Origin: DASSFZ01 sp035283185 | GTDB taxonomy: Bacteria; Chloroflexota; Anaerolineae; Fen-1058 | Assembly (NCBI GenBank): GCA_035283185.1 | Contig: DATEUJ010000151.1 | Location: 35,682 to 99,681, forward strand | Length of the DNA: 64,000 bases | Direction of reading: 5' to 3' | In this document: positions 26,339 to 35,167 of the stretch, one piece after another | Layout: each line of letters starts with the position of its first letter | How positions within the stretch are numbered: position 1 is the stretch's first letter | The notes under the pieces: generated by a model | Told to the model about the DNA's origin: nothing | The model's input: the letters and a program-made list of their open reading frames with translations, nothing else | The model's database searches: none | Position numbers and translations under genes: made by a program

Positions 26339-28210
26339 ATGAGCTCGCTCGACACGCGCCACATCGGCACCGAACAGGAACCCGTCGCCGGCGGCACGCT
26401 CGCGCCGGGGCGCGTGCTCCAGAGCCGGTACGAGATTCGCGGCGTACTGGGTATGGGCGGTTTCAGCGCCGTGTACCAGGCGCGCGACCTGCGCTTTCCG
26501 AACGTCGTGAAGCTGTGCGCCGTCAAGGAGATGGTCAATCACGCGCCCGATCCGCAGATGCGGGAGATCGCGCTGCAGAACTTCGAGCGCGAGGCCAACA
26601 TCCTCGCCACGCTCAACCATCCGGCCATTCCCAAGGTCTACGACTACTTTTCCGAAGACAACCGCGCCTACTTGGTGATGGAATTCATCGACGGGCGCGA
26701 CCTGGAAGCGGTGATCAGCGACGGGACGGGGTTCCTGCCGCAAGACCAGATCCTCGCCTGGGCGATCCAGTTGTGCGAGGTCTTGGCCTACCTACATTCG
26801 CATTCGCCGCCGATCATCTTCCGCGACATGAAGCCATCCAACATCATGCTAGACCGGCACGGGCAAATCCGCCTGATCGATTTCGGCATCGCCAAGAATT
26901 TCCAGCCCGGCCAGAAGGGCACGATGATCGGCACGGAGGGCTACAGCCCGCCGGAGCAGTATCGGGGCATCGCCGATCAGCGCACCGACGTGTACGGGCT
27001 GGGCGCGACGCTGCATCACCTGCTCAGCCGGCAGAACCCACAGGTCGAGCCGCCGTTCTCCTTCCACGAGCGGCCGATCCCGGCCGTCAACCCGAAGGTG
27101 TACCCCGAGTTCGCCCAGGTGGTGATGCGCGCGCTGGAATACGATCCAAGCCGGCGCTATGCGTCGCCCGAGGAAATGAAGCGCGCGCTGCTCGTGCTGA
27201 AGCCGGCCAGCAAGCTCGGCACGGCGACGATCGTCAGCATGGCGGGCAGCAGCGACCTCACGCCGCTGTGGACGTTCACCTGCGAAGACGAGATCCGATC
27301 AGGCCCGGCGCTGGGTGGAGGCGCCGTATTCGTGGGCGCGTACGACCACAATCTGTACGCGCTCGAAGCCCAGTCGGGGAAGTTCCTGTGGAAGTACGCC
27401 GCCGCGGCGGGCATCGCTTCGACGCCGTGTGTCGCCGAGGATCGCGTGCTGTTCGGGTCGCAGGATCGTGTGTTATACTGCGTCAACATGCAGACGGGCC
27501 GCCTCCAGTGGACGTGCCCGAGCAACGGCAAGATATTTTCGTCGCCGCGCGTGAAGTTCAACCACGTTTTCTTTGGCGCCGACGACGGCGTGCTGTACGC
27601 GGTTAACTTCCAGACCGGGCGCGTCGCCTGGAAGGTGCAAGCCGAGGCTGAGATCCGCTCGTCGGTGTGCGTCGGAGACGAGGAGATCTTCTTCGGCTCG
27701 AGTGACGGGTACATCTACGCGTTGGACATTCGCGGTGCGCTGAGATGGCGCTATCGCACGAAGCGCGCCATCGTTTCGTCGCCCGCGCTGCACGACGACA
27801 TCTTGTACGTCGGCTCGGACGACGCGAATGTGTACGCGATCGATGCGCGCTCGGGCTGGGTGGTGTGGCGCTTCCGCACGGGCAAGGCGGTGTGGTCCTC
27901 GCCGGTGATCAGCGAGAGCCAGTTGCACGTCGGCTCTGTCGACGGGAACGTGTACGCGCTCGACATTCGGACAGGCCGCGAAGTGTGGCGCTACGCGACA
28001 GAAGGCCAGGTCACGGCGTCGCCCGCCGTGCACGACGGCGTGGTGTACATCGGCTCGGTCGATCAGTCCTTGTACAGCCTGGACGCCCACACCGGCAGCC
28101 TGCGCTGGCGTTTCCGCACCAGCGGCCCGATCACGTCGGTGCCGGCGATCGGCGGGGACATTCTTTACGTGACGTCCACCGATCGACAGGTGTACGCGCT
28201 GCCCATCTGA
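26339..28210 (+). CDS. Ser/Thr protein kinase with C-terminal PQQ-type beta-propeller
   Basis: A 623-residue kinase-propeller fusion. The kinase domain spans about 30-290: G-loop GVLGMGGFSAVYQA, VAIK-type Lys in LCAVKEM, catalytic loop IIFRDMKPSNIML (Phe in place of the His of HRD), LIDFGIAK and SPPEQYRG. The C-terminal part, about 315-623, has seven or so repeats of a PQQ/YncE-like blade (LYALEAQSGKFLWKY, VYAIDARSGWVVWRF, VYALDIRTGREVWRY). No transmembrane helix links them, so the protein looks cytosolic and the propeller may be a ligand or protein sensor. No clear ribosome site is visible before the ATG. It heads an operon with PP2C, J-VWA and FHA genes. Confidence 0.93.
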   Translation: MSSLDTRHIGTEQEPVAGGTLAPGRVLQSRYEIRGVLGMGGFSAVYQARDLRFPNVVKLCAVKEMVNHAPDPQMREIALQNFEREANILATLNHPAIPKVYDYFSEDNRAYLVMEFIDGRDLEAVISDGTGFLPQDQILAWAIQLCEVLAYLHSHSPPIIFRDMKPSNIMLDRHGQIRLIDFGIAKNFQPGQKGTMIGTEGYSPPEQYRGIADQRTDVYGLGATLHHLLSRQNPQVEPPFSFHERPIPAVNPKVYPEFAQVVMRALEYDPSRRYASPEEMKRALLVLKPASKLGTATIVSMAGSSDLTPLWTFTCEDEIRSGPALGGGAVFVGAYDHNLYALEAQSGKFLWKYAAAAGIASTPCVAEDRVLFGSQDRVLYCVNMQTGRLQWTCPSNGKIFSSPRVKFNHVFFGADDGVLYAVNFQTGRVAWKVQAEAEIRSSVCVGDEEIFFGSSDGYIYALDIRGALRWRYRTKRAIVSSPALHDDILYVGSDDANVYAIDARSGWVVWRFRTGKAVWSSPVISESQLHVGSVDGNVYALDIRTGREVWRYATEGQVTASPAVHDGVVYIGSVDQSLYSLDAHTGSLRWRFRTSGPITSVPAIGGDILYVTSTDRQVYALPI

Positions 28211-28228
28211 GCACCCCGGAGACACGGT

Positions 28229-29116
28229 ATGCGCTTCGTGCGACGGCTGCTTGCGCCCCGCCCAGCGGGGTTGCTCCGAACCCGAGAAGAGAATCGCATG
28301 GACAACAGATCGCCGCGCGGGGCGGCCCCGGCCGCCGCAGGGGCACCACACCTGCGGGCCGGATCGGCCACTCACGTCGGGCGCGTGCGCACACACAACG
28401 AAGACGTGCTTCTCACCTTCACGTCGGAGCTGCAGGGAGACGCGGCGCTCGACGCGTTCGGGCTGTTCATCCTGGCCGACGGCATGGGGGGACATCAGTC
28501 TGGCGAAGTGGCCAGTTCGCTCGCGGTGCGCACAGTGGCGCGCGAGGTGCTCGAGCACGTGTATACGCCGTATCTGATTCACGGCAGGCCTGGCACGACA
28601 CAGACGCCGCTGGCGGAGGCGCTCACGCAGGCAGTGGACGAAGCGAGCAAGATGGTGTATAACAACGTGCCGGGGGGTGGCACGACGCTAACGTGCCTGC
28701 TCGTCGTGAACGAGCGCGCGGTGATTGCGCACGTGGGTGATAGCCGCGCGTATGTCTATCACGATGGCCTGCTGCGCCAGATCACGAAAGATCACTCGTA
28801 TGTCGACAAGCTGGTAGAGATGGGCCAGTTGACCGCCGAAGAAGCAGCAGTGCATCCGCAGAAGAACGTGCTCTACCGGGCGGTCGGCCAGGAGGGCCTG
28901 CTCGAAGTCGACACGCACGTGGAGACGATCCCACGGCGCGGCCGTTTGCTGCTGTGCAGCGACGGGTTGTGGGGGATGCTGAGCGACGAGGAGATCGCCC
29001 GGATCGTGAGCCACGCAGCGACGGCGCAAGCCGCCTGCAATCAGCTCGTGGATGCGGCGAACGAGGCCGGCGGCAGGGACAATATCACGGCGATTGTCGT
29101 CGAGGTCTACGCCTGA
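28229..29116 (+). CDS. PP2C-family Ser/Thr protein phosphatase
   Basis: A 295-residue PPM phosphatase, the likely partner that reverses the kinase encoded 18 bp upstream. Metal-site and structural motifs are all present: VRTHNEDVLL, LADGMGGHQSGEVAS, GGTTLTCLLV, AHVGDSRAYVY, KDHSYVDKLVEMGQL, LLCSDGLWGML and GGRDNITAIVVEV. The first 40 residues are Arg/Ala-rich and probably disordered; an alternative ATG at 28298 would remove part of them. Soluble, no membrane segment. Confidence 0.94.
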   Translation: MRFVRRLLAPRPAGLLRTREENRMDNRSPRGAAPAAAGAPHLRAGSATHVGRVRTHNEDVLLTFTSELQGDAALDAFGLFILADGMGGHQSGEVASSLAVRTVAREVLEHVYTPYLIHGRPGTTQTPLAEALTQAVDEASKMVYNNVPGGGTTLTCLLVVNERAVIAHVGDSRAYVYHDGLLRQITKDHSYVDKLVEMGQLTAEEAAVHPQKNVLYRAVGQEGLLEVDTHVETIPRRGRLLLCSDGLWGMLSDEEIARIVSHAATAQAACNQLVDAANEAGGRDNITAIVVEVYA

Positions 29117-29208
29117 GCCTGTGCGGCCGGCGAGCACATGAGGCACAAAGCAACCCTGCGCGAGCTATCGCCAGCAGTCGCTATTCCGAAATGTACTGAA
29201 GTCCCGCT

Positions 29209-30693
29209 ATGACCGAAGAGCCTGACTTCTACGAAATACTCGGCGTGCCGCAGAACGCGAGCCTGGACGACATCAAGAGCGCGTATCGCGTGCTCGCCAA
29301 GCAGTTTCACCCAGATGCTCAGGAGACGCCGGCGGGCACGTCGATGCTGTTCCGGCAGGTGCAGGAAGCCTACGACGTGTTGAGCGACGACCAGCGCCGG
29401 ACCGCGTACGACCGGCGGTTGGGGCTGGCCGGCCTGAACCTCGACGCGCTGTTCACACTCAACGTGCAGCTCAGCCGTACGATCTTGCAGGTCATGCCCG
29501 AAGAGCAGATTCTGTACGCCTTGTTCGAGGTGAAGGCAGTGCGGGCGATGTCGAGGGCGCAGCGGCTGCCTCTCAACCTGTGCCTGGTGATCGATCGCAG
29601 TACGTCGATGCAGGGGGTGCGCCTCGACCAGGTGAAGGCCGCTGCCCACCAGTTGGTCGATTCGCTCCAGGAAGGCGACGCGCTGGCCGTCGTCGCGTTC
29701 AGCGACCGGGCGGACGTGGTGTGGCCCAGCCAGACGGTCGGCGACACGATGCGCGCCAAGTCCCGTGTCACCGGCATCCAGGCGGCAGGCGGCACCGAAA
29801 TCCTGCAGGGTCTAAAGCTCGGCATGGACGAGCTGGAGCGCCACCGCCGCTCGCAGTCGGTCAATCACCTGATCCTGCTGACCGACGGGCAGACGTACGG
29901 CGACGAGGAGAAGTGCCTGGAGATGGCGCTGGAGGCGAAGCGGCGCAGCGTCGGGATCAGCGCGATGGGCATCGGGGAAGACTGGAACGACCAGCTTCTC
30001 GACGCGATCGCGTCGCGCTCGGGCGGCGCGTCGCACTACATCGCGTCGGCCGCAGACGTGCAAGCCATCTTGAACGAGCGGCTGAAGTCGCTGGCCGCCG
30101 TGTACGGAGACGAGCTGCGGCTGACGCCGAGGTTGAGCGAAAACGTGCGGATACGCGGGGCGTTCCGCCTGACGCCGTACATCCAGCGCATGGATATGGA
30201 CGGCGACGCATTGCTTCTGGGGACGCTGCAAGCCGACGCGTCGATCGCGGGGCTGTTCGAGCTGGTCGTCGGGCAGCAGGAACCTGGCGTGCGCCGGCTG
30301 GCGCAGCTCGAGTTGACCGGCAACGTGCCGGCGCTGGAGCGCACGGACCAACGCGTGCAGCGCAACATCTCCGCCACATTTACGACGGAGCCGCCGCCGG
30401 GGCAGGCCGTGCCGCCGCATCTGCTGAACGCGCTGGCGAAGGTGACGATCTTCCAGATGCAGGAAAGCGCGTGGACGTCGCTGGAGAAGGGCGACGTGGC
30501 TGCCGCAACGCAGCGGCTGGAGACGATGGCGACGCGGCTCCTGGATATGGGCGAGCATCAACTGGCGCGCGCAGCGCTGCTTGAGGCGGGGCGGCTGGCG
30601 CGCTCCGGTCACCTGTCGCCGGGCGGTCAGAAGACGATCAAGTACGGCACGCGCGGCTTATCTTTGGCGGCTATGAAGGATCAAAAACCATGA
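29209..30693 (+). CDS. J-domain / von Willebrand A fusion protein
   Basis: A 494-residue protein. Residues 5-70 are a DnaJ J-domain (DFYEILGVPQNASLDDIKSA, HPD in KQFHPDA, AYDVLSDDQRRTAYDRRL), which would recruit an Hsp70. A VWA domain follows at about 120-310 with the MIDAS set: DRSTS in LCLVIDRSTSMQG, Thr in AAGGTEIL and Asp in ILLTDGQTYG. The last 180 residues resemble the C-terminal beta and helical part of VWA proteins of the YfbK/TerY-like type. The combination suggests a chaperone-linked, metal-dependent adhesion subunit. It is translationally coupled to the FHA gene by an ATGA overlap and sits 92 bp after the phosphatase. Confidence 0.9.
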   Translation: MTEEPDFYEILGVPQNASLDDIKSAYRVLAKQFHPDAQETPAGTSMLFRQVQEAYDVLSDDQRRTAYDRRLGLAGLNLDALFTLNVQLSRTILQVMPEEQILYALFEVKAVRAMSRAQRLPLNLCLVIDRSTSMQGVRLDQVKAAAHQLVDSLQEGDALAVVAFSDRADVVWPSQTVGDTMRAKSRVTGIQAAGGTEILQGLKLGMDELERHRRSQSVNHLILLTDGQTYGDEEKCLEMALEAKRRSVGISAMGIGEDWNDQLLDAIASRSGGASHYIASAADVQAILNERLKSLAAVYGDELRLTPRLSENVRIRGAFRLTPYIQRMDMDGDALLLGTLQADASIAGLFELVVGQQEPGVRRLAQLELTGNVPALERTDQRVQRNISATFTTEPPPGQAVPPHLLNALAKVTIFQMQESAWTSLEKGDVAAATQRLETMATRLLDMGEHQLARAALLEAGRLARSGHLSPGGQKTIKYGTRGLSLAAMKDQKP

Positions 30694-31199
30694 TCGAGTG
30701 CCCATCTTGCGGACGACAACATCGGCCCGGCACGCTGTTCTGCAGCGAGTGCGGCGTATACCTGCTGACGGGCGGCCCGCTGCGCACGGAGCCGCTGCCC
30801 GAATCGGAGCTGCCGACGGCGCGCGCCGATCCGTGGGCGAGCAGCAGTGGAGCGCAGACGGCCGAATCGGAGCAGGCGACGCTGACAGTGGTGATGTCGG
30901 CGACAGGCCGGCGCGTGGCGCTGCCGCCGGGCGGGGAAGCTGTGCTCGGCCGGCTGGACGCGACGCGCGGCGTGTTCCCTGACGTCGATCTCACGCCGGA
31001 CGGCGGACTGGAAGGCGGCGTGTCGCGCCGGCACGCGCGCGTCCACCAGCAGAAGTCTCAGTTCTTCATCGAAGACCTGGGCAGCGCCAACGGCACGTTC
31101 CTGAACGGCCAGCGGTTGACGCCCTATCTGCCGCACCCGCTGCGCGACGGCGACGAGGTGCAGTTGGGGCGCGTGCGGTTGCGCATCAGCGTGCAATAG
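30690..31199 (+). CDS. Zinc-ribbon and FHA domain phosphopeptide-binding protein
   Basis: A 169-residue protein. The N-terminal zinc ribbon, ECPSCGRQHRPGTLFCSECG, is followed by a flexible linker and a C-terminal FHA domain (about 65-169) with GRLD, GVSRRHARVH, DLGSANGTFLNGQRL and the final LRDGDEVQLG. FHA domains bind phosphothreonine, so it is the natural reader for the kinase in this operon. It overlaps the J-VWA gene by 4 bp. Confidence 0.93.
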   Translation: MIECPSCGRQHRPGTLFCSECGVYLLTGGPLRTEPLPESELPTARADPWASSSGAQTAESEQATLTVVMSATGRRVALPPGGEAVLGRLDATRGVFPDVDLTPDGGLEGGVSRRHARVHQQKSQFFIEDLGSANGTFLNGQRLTPYLPHPLRDGDEVQLGRVRLRISVQ

Positions 31200-31235
31200 G
31201 GCTTCGACCGACTCCCGCAGAAAGGCAGGCGATCC

Positions 31236-31478
31236 ATGCCGTACACGATTCTGATTCATTTGCACAACGAGGATCCGGTCGTGGGCGAGGTGGACGAGCT
31301 TCCCCACCCGACCGATACCTTCGTGCTGGTGACGAACGTGCGCCGGCGCGACGGCAAGGACGTCCTGTTCATCGATCCGAGTGCCGCGTCGGTCATTTTC
31401 CCCTGGACCCGCATCGGATTCATCGAAGTGATGACCACCGAAGAGGAAGGCGAGGTCATCGGCTTCGTGCGCGAGTAG
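31236..31478 (+). CDS. Small conserved protein of unknown function
   Basis: An 80-residue acidic protein (MPYTILIHLHNEDPVVGEVDEL...). A beta-rich pattern and the segment TNVRRRDGKDVLFID suggest a compact Sm-like or barrel fold, but I do not recognise a family. AAAGG precedes the ATG at correct spacing, and it follows the FHA gene by 36 bp, so it may be the last member of the phospho-signalling operon. Confidence 0.7.
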   Translation: MPYTILIHLHNEDPVVGEVDELPHPTDTFVLVTNVRRRDGKDVLFIDPSAASVIFPWTRIGFIEVMTTEEEGEVIGFVRE

Positions 31479-31487
31479 CCTGACCGG

Positions 31488-31547
31488 ACCTGGCAGGTCT
31501 TGCGAAGCACCCCGTAGCGAAGCGAAGTGGGTGAAGACCTGCCAGGT
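31488..31547. repeat. Inverted-arm interspersed element (ACCTGGCAGGTCT type)
   Basis: ACCTGGCAGGTCT (31488-31500) and AGACCTGCCAGGT (31535-31547) are inverted copies around a GCGAAGC-containing spacer. It lies in the gap before the response-regulator gene and might act as a hairpin between the two transcripts. Confidence 0.85.
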
Positions 31548-31561
31548 CTCCTTTCCCCGTC

Positions 31562-32278
31562 ATGCCCCCCGAAGCCAAACACACCATCCTGGTCGTCGAC
31601 GACGAGCCGCGCATGATCCAGTTCATCCGCATGAACCTGGAGCTGGAGGGATACCGCGTCGTGCAGGCGACGAACGGCCTCGAGGCGCTGAACCAGGTGC
31701 GCGACGAGCTGCCCGACCTGGTCGTGCTCGACGTGATGATGCCCGACCTGGACGGCTTCGAGACGCTGCGCCTGGTGCGCGAGACGTCGACCGTGCCCGT
31801 GATCATGCTCACCGTGAAGGACGACGAGGACGACAAGGTGAAGGGACTGGAGCTGGGCGCGGATGATTACGTGACGAAGCCGTTCAGCCCGCGCGAGCTG
31901 ACGAGCCGCATCAAGGCGGCGCTGCGCCGGGCCGAGCTGCCCGGCTTGGTCGAGAAGTCGACGATCCGGGTAGATGACTACCTCCAGATCGATTTCGCGA
32001 ACCGGCGGGTGATCGCGGGCGGCAAAGAAGTGAAGCTGCGCCCGACGGAATACCGGCTGCTGTATCACCTGGTGCAGAACGCCGGGCACATTGTGCCGCA
32101 CGACACGCTCCTGTCGAAAGTCTGGGGCTACGAGTACCGCGACGAGACGCACTACCTGCGGCTGTATATCACATACCTGCGCCAGAAGCTGGAGCCGGAT
32201 CCGGCGAACCCCAGGTACATTTTCACGGAGCGGGGTGTGGGGTATCAGTTTGTGGATTTCAGGTCGGGCGGTGGGTAG
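31562..32278 (+). CDS. OmpR/PhoB-family response regulator
   Basis: A 238-residue regulator. The receiver (about 8-122) has ILVVDDEPR, the phospho-Asp in LVVLDVMMPDLDG, Thr in IMLTVKDD and Lys in YVTKPFSP. The C-terminal winged helix (about 140-235) has LRPTEYRLLYHLVQNAGHIV, the LSKVWGYEY turn and YITYLRQKLEPDP...GVGYQF. No kinase is adjacent on this strand; candidates are encoded on the minus strand at 33742 and beyond. It follows an interspersed hairpin element. Confidence 0.95.
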   Translation: MPPEAKHTILVVDDEPRMIQFIRMNLELEGYRVVQATNGLEALNQVRDELPDLVVLDVMMPDLDGFETLRLVRETSTVPVIMLTVKDDEDDKVKGLELGADDYVTKPFSPRELTSRIKAALRRAELPGLVEKSTIRVDDYLQIDFANRRVIAGGKEVKLRPTEYRLLYHLVQNAGHIVPHDTLLSKVWGYEYRDETHYLRLYITYLRQKLEPDPANPRYIFTERGVGYQFVDFRSGGG

Positions 32279-32297
32279 CAGTAAGGAGAGCCACCCA

Positions 32298-32792
32298 ATG
32301 AGCGAATCCATCGACAAGTCTCAATTGCTGGACACAATGCGCCGCGCCCGGGCGGGATGGGATGCGCTGCTGGCAAGCGTTGACGAAGCGCGCATGACGC
32401 AACCGGGCGTGTGCGGCGAGTGGTCGGTGAAGGACCTCATCGCCCACGTCGCCTGGTTCGAGCGCGAGGTGGTAGACCTCTTGCAAGCACGGGCACTGCT
32501 CGGTTCCGACCTGTGGGCTTTGCCGCCCGACGAGCGCAACGTCGCCATCTTCGAGCGGAACAGGCACCGCTCCCTGAACGATGTGCGCGCCGAAGCGCAG
32601 CAGGTCTTCGACACGCTCTGGCAGCTTATGGAATCGCTCGCAGAAGAGGATTTGATCGACCCCAACCGTTTCGCAGGGATGCCCCCCGATTGGCAGCCCG
32701 CGAAACTCATCGCAGAAAATTCCTGCGAGCATTACCCGCAGCACATTCCACAGATTCAAGCGTGGCTGGGAAAGTCCGATTCCATCGCCTGA
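32298..32792 (+). CDS. DinB/DfsB-like four-helix protein
   Basis: A 164-residue protein. The ATG at 32298 has AAGGAG at a good distance, and longer in-frame starts lie inside the upstream regulator gene. The pattern WSVKDLIAHVAWFEREV and the C-terminal CEHYPQHIPQIQAWL gives the three conserved His positions of the DinB/DfsB (DUF1706-like) metal-binding four-helix fold. Related proteins are thiol-dependent transferases or hydrolases; no substrate can be given. Confidence 0.85.
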   Translation: MSESIDKSQLLDTMRRARAGWDALLASVDEARMTQPGVCGEWSVKDLIAHVAWFEREVVDLLQARALLGSDLWALPPDERNVAIFERNRHRSLNDVRAEAQQVFDTLWQLMESLAEEDLIDPNRFAGMPPDWQPAKLIAENSCEHYPQHIPQIQAWLGKSDSIA

Positions 32793-32806
32793 ACGCCTGA
32801 TGGGGT

Positions 32807-33745
32807 CTACTGCGATTCGGTTGCCATCGACGAGGAGCGCGAGGCGGCGGGCTGGACCTGGCGCGGGAGCGCCCCGCCGAACGTCGGCTCGCGGCCGATC
32901 AGGAGCAGACTGGCGACGAGCAGGCCCGCGCCGATCCACTGCCGGCTGCTGAGCGTCTCATCGAGCAGCGTCAGCGCGAGGATCAGGGTGACGAGGATCT
33001 CGGTAATGCCGATGAGCGCTGTCTGCATGCTGCCCAGCCGCTTCACGCCGAGGAACATGCCCAGCCGCGAGGCGACCGTCACGAAGGCCAGGCCGAGCGT
33101 CGGCTGCCACGCCGCAGAGGGGACCGACGACCACCCGGCGATCAGATTGGCCGCGCACACGACCACCGCCATCGAAGTCACGGCGTACAGCGTGAGCGTC
33201 TGCGCCGGCATCTCGTAGCTCACGCGCTGGCCGATCGCCAGGTGCAGTGCGTAGGCGAACCCGGCGCCGAGCATCAGTCCCAGCCCGACCACGTCGACCG
33301 GGCCGCCGCCCGTCTGCGTGATCAGGGCGATGGCGACGATCGCCAGCGCCATGCGGAAAAGCGTCAGGCCGGAGAAACGATGCCCGTCGAGGCGCAGAAA
33401 AATGACGAGGAAAAGCGGATACAGGCTGTAGATCATCTGGCCCACGCCGGCATCCACGCGCTCCAATCCTGAATAGTACATCAATGAGCCAATGCCGTTC
33501 ACGGCGCCGACGGCTGCGCAGCCGATCAGGCCGGCGGGGTAAATGTACAAATAGCGGCGACCGATCAGCGCGTAGACCAGCCACAGACCGGCGGCGGCGA
33601 TCAAGATGCGCCAGGCGGCGAGCGGGATCGGTGTCATACCGGCGGCATAGGCCTGCTTGCCGAAGATCGGCGCCGTCCCCAGAAACACGGCCGATAGCAG
33701 GGCGGCAGCGATGCCACGCTGCTGCGCGCGCCGGCGGGACGTCAT
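32807..33745 (-). CDS. EamA/DMT-family transporter
   Basis: A 312-residue membrane protein with about ten hydrophobic helices in two EamA repeats (AALLSAVFLGTAPIFGKQA in the first; LGLMLGAGFAYALHLAIGQRV near the start of the second; ILVTLILALTLLDETLSSRQWIGAGLL near the end). Likely a metabolite exporter of unknown substrate. Its start overlaps the stop of the receiver-kinase gene by 4 bp, making it the last gene of the long minus-strand cluster. Confidence 0.88.
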   Translation of the reverse strand: MTSRRRAQQRGIAAALLSAVFLGTAPIFGKQAYAAGMTPIPLAAWRILIAAAGLWLVYALIGRRYLYIYPAGLIGCAAVGAVNGIGSLMYYSGLERVDAGVGQMIYSLYPLFLVIFLRLDGHRFSGLTLFRMALAIVAIALITQTGGGPVDVVGLGLMLGAGFAYALHLAIGQRVSYEMPAQTLTLYAVTSMAVVVCAANLIAGWSSVPSAAWQPTLGLAFVTVASRLGMFLGVKRLGSMQTALIGITEILVTLILALTLLDETLSSRQWIGAGLLVASLLLIGREPTFGGALPRQVQPAASRSSSMATESQ

Positions 33746-35097
33746 ACGGCACGCTTCGCGCCGCGCAGGCTATCGCCTGTGGGCGGCCCTTCGACTGTGC
33801 TCAGGGCAGGCTTCGGCCGGGCAGCATCCAAAAGCTTGTCCTGCGACCCCCCAAGGGGGGAGTGCCGAAGGATCGGCAGGAGAATGTGAAATGCCGTGCC
33901 CGGCAGCCGCGCCGGATCGTGCCCTTCGCTCTCGACCCACACGCGCCCGCCGTGCGCTTCGACAATCCCGCGCACGACGGCCAGACCCAGGCCCAGCCCC
34001 CCGCCTTGAAACGCCGTGCGGCTGGTGGAGTGATACCGGATGTCTTCCGCCACGGCGAACTTCTGAAAAATGCGCTCGTGGTCGGCCGGGTCGATGCCTA
34101 TGCCGCTGTCGGTCACGACGATGTCGATCGCGTCCGACTGAAGCTGATACGAGATACCGATCGTGCCGCCGTCGGGTGTGTACTTGACGGCGTTGCCGGC
34201 GACGTTTGAGATCGCGCGCCGCAAGTAGTCGGCGTCGGCCAGGATCTTCGGCAGGCCGCGAAAATCGGCGACGTTCAGGCGCAGGCTGCGCTGGCGCGCC
34301 ACGGGGCTTAGCTCACCGACGACCGATGCCATGAGGCCGAAGAGATCGATCGGCGCGAGCGTCACGTCCAGGCGCTGCGTGTCGATGAGCGAGACATTCA
34401 CGATTGCGTCGTACAGCTCGGTCAAGCGCGTGGTCGCGTCGCTCAGGCGCTGCGTGACGTCGAGCAGGTGGGCGTTATCGGGCAAGCGGCCGATCTCCAG
34501 CTTGAGCAAATTGACGTAGCCGTAGACGAGTGTGAGCGGGCTGCGCAGCTCGTGCGACGCCAGCACGACGAAATCGCTCTTCATCTTGTCGAGCCGCCGC
34601 AGCTCGGCGTTCGCCTTTTGCAGGTCGGCGACCGTCGCCTGCAGCCGATCGACCAGCGTGCGGCTGTACTCCTCCAGCCTCTCGGCGCGCACGCTGTCGG
34701 CCACGCGCTCGCGCGCGCCGCCCAGGAAGCGCCGCACGAGATTGGGCAGCCGGTCGACGTCGATCGGCTTGGGGATGTAGCCGTCACATCCGGCGGCGAG
34801 CGCGCGCTCGCGATCGCCGCTGATGGTGGCTGCCGTCAGGGCGACGAGGGGGATGCGCGCAGTCTCGGGCATGCCCTTGAGCTTGGTGGCGACGTCGTGC
34901 CCGGAGACTTCACCCAGGTTGACGTCCACCAGGATTAGATCCGGAAGGTTCTTCTGCGCGGACGAGATGCCGGATAGCCCATCCGCCGCCTCGTCGACGA
35001 GGTACCCTTCGCTCTCCAGGATGCGCTTGACCAGCAGTCGGCTGCCTGGATCGTCCTCGATATATAGAACTCGCTTCTGATGATCTGCCGCGTCCAT
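33742..35097 (-). CDS. Receiver-histidine kinase (REC-HisKA-HATPase)
   Basis: A soluble 451-residue protein. The receiver (about 8-125) has YIEDDPGS, LILVDVNLGE and YIPKPID. A coiled-coil linker leads to HisKA (VLASHELRSPLTLVYGYVN) and HATPase_c (VAGNAVKYTPDGG, VTDSGIGIDPADHERIF, GGGLGLGLAVVRG). The receiver-first order suggests it receives phosphate from an upstream kinase and then regulates its own kinase. The last 35 residues after the ATPase (LLDAARPKPALSTVEGPPTG...) derive from an interspersed repeat (33787-33813), so the native C-terminus has been extended. Overlaps the transporter gene. Confidence 0.93.
   Translation of the reverse strand: MDAADHQKRVLYIEDDPGSRLLVKRILESEGYLVDEAADGLSGISSAQKNLPDLILVDVNLGEVSGHDVATKLKGMPETARIPLVALTAATISGDRERALAAGCDGYIPKPIDVDRLPNLVRRFLGGARERVADSVRAERLEEYSRTLVDRLQATVADLQKANAELRRLDKMKSDFVVLASHELRSPLTLVYGYVNLLKLEIGRLPDNAHLLDVTQRLSDATTRLTELYDAIVNVSLIDTQRLDVTLAPIDLFGLMASVVGELSPVARQRSLRLNVADFRGLPKILADADYLRRAISNVAGNAVKYTPDGGTIGISYQLQSDAIDIVVTDSGIGIDPADHERIFQKFAVAEDIRYHSTSRTAFQGGGLGLGLAVVRGIVEAHGGRVWVESEGHDPARLPGTAFHILLPILRHSPLGGSQDKLLDAARPKPALSTVEGPPTGDSLRGAKRAV
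33787..33813. repeat. CCCTTCGACTGTGCTCAGG-type repeat encoding the kinase C-terminal tail
   Basis: A member of the dispersed CTTCGNNTNCGCTCAGGGCAGG family. It is read on the minus strand as PALSTVEGPP. Confidence 0.8.
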
Positions 35098-35112
35098 CCC
35101 TTCCGTTCAAAT

Positions 35113-35157
35113 CCTCCGTGTATCCGCCTGCCCTCGCACGCTGTGTGCGGGGGTGCC
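35113..35157. repeat. CCGCCTGCCCTCGCACGC-type interspersed repeat
   Basis: CTGCCCTCGCACGCTGTG followed by TGCGGGGGTG lies between two minus-strand genes. Family copies lie in or beside genes at 36145, 40850, 53580, 59355 and 60428. Confidence 0.8.
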
Positions 35158-35167
35158 CCAATCCGTG

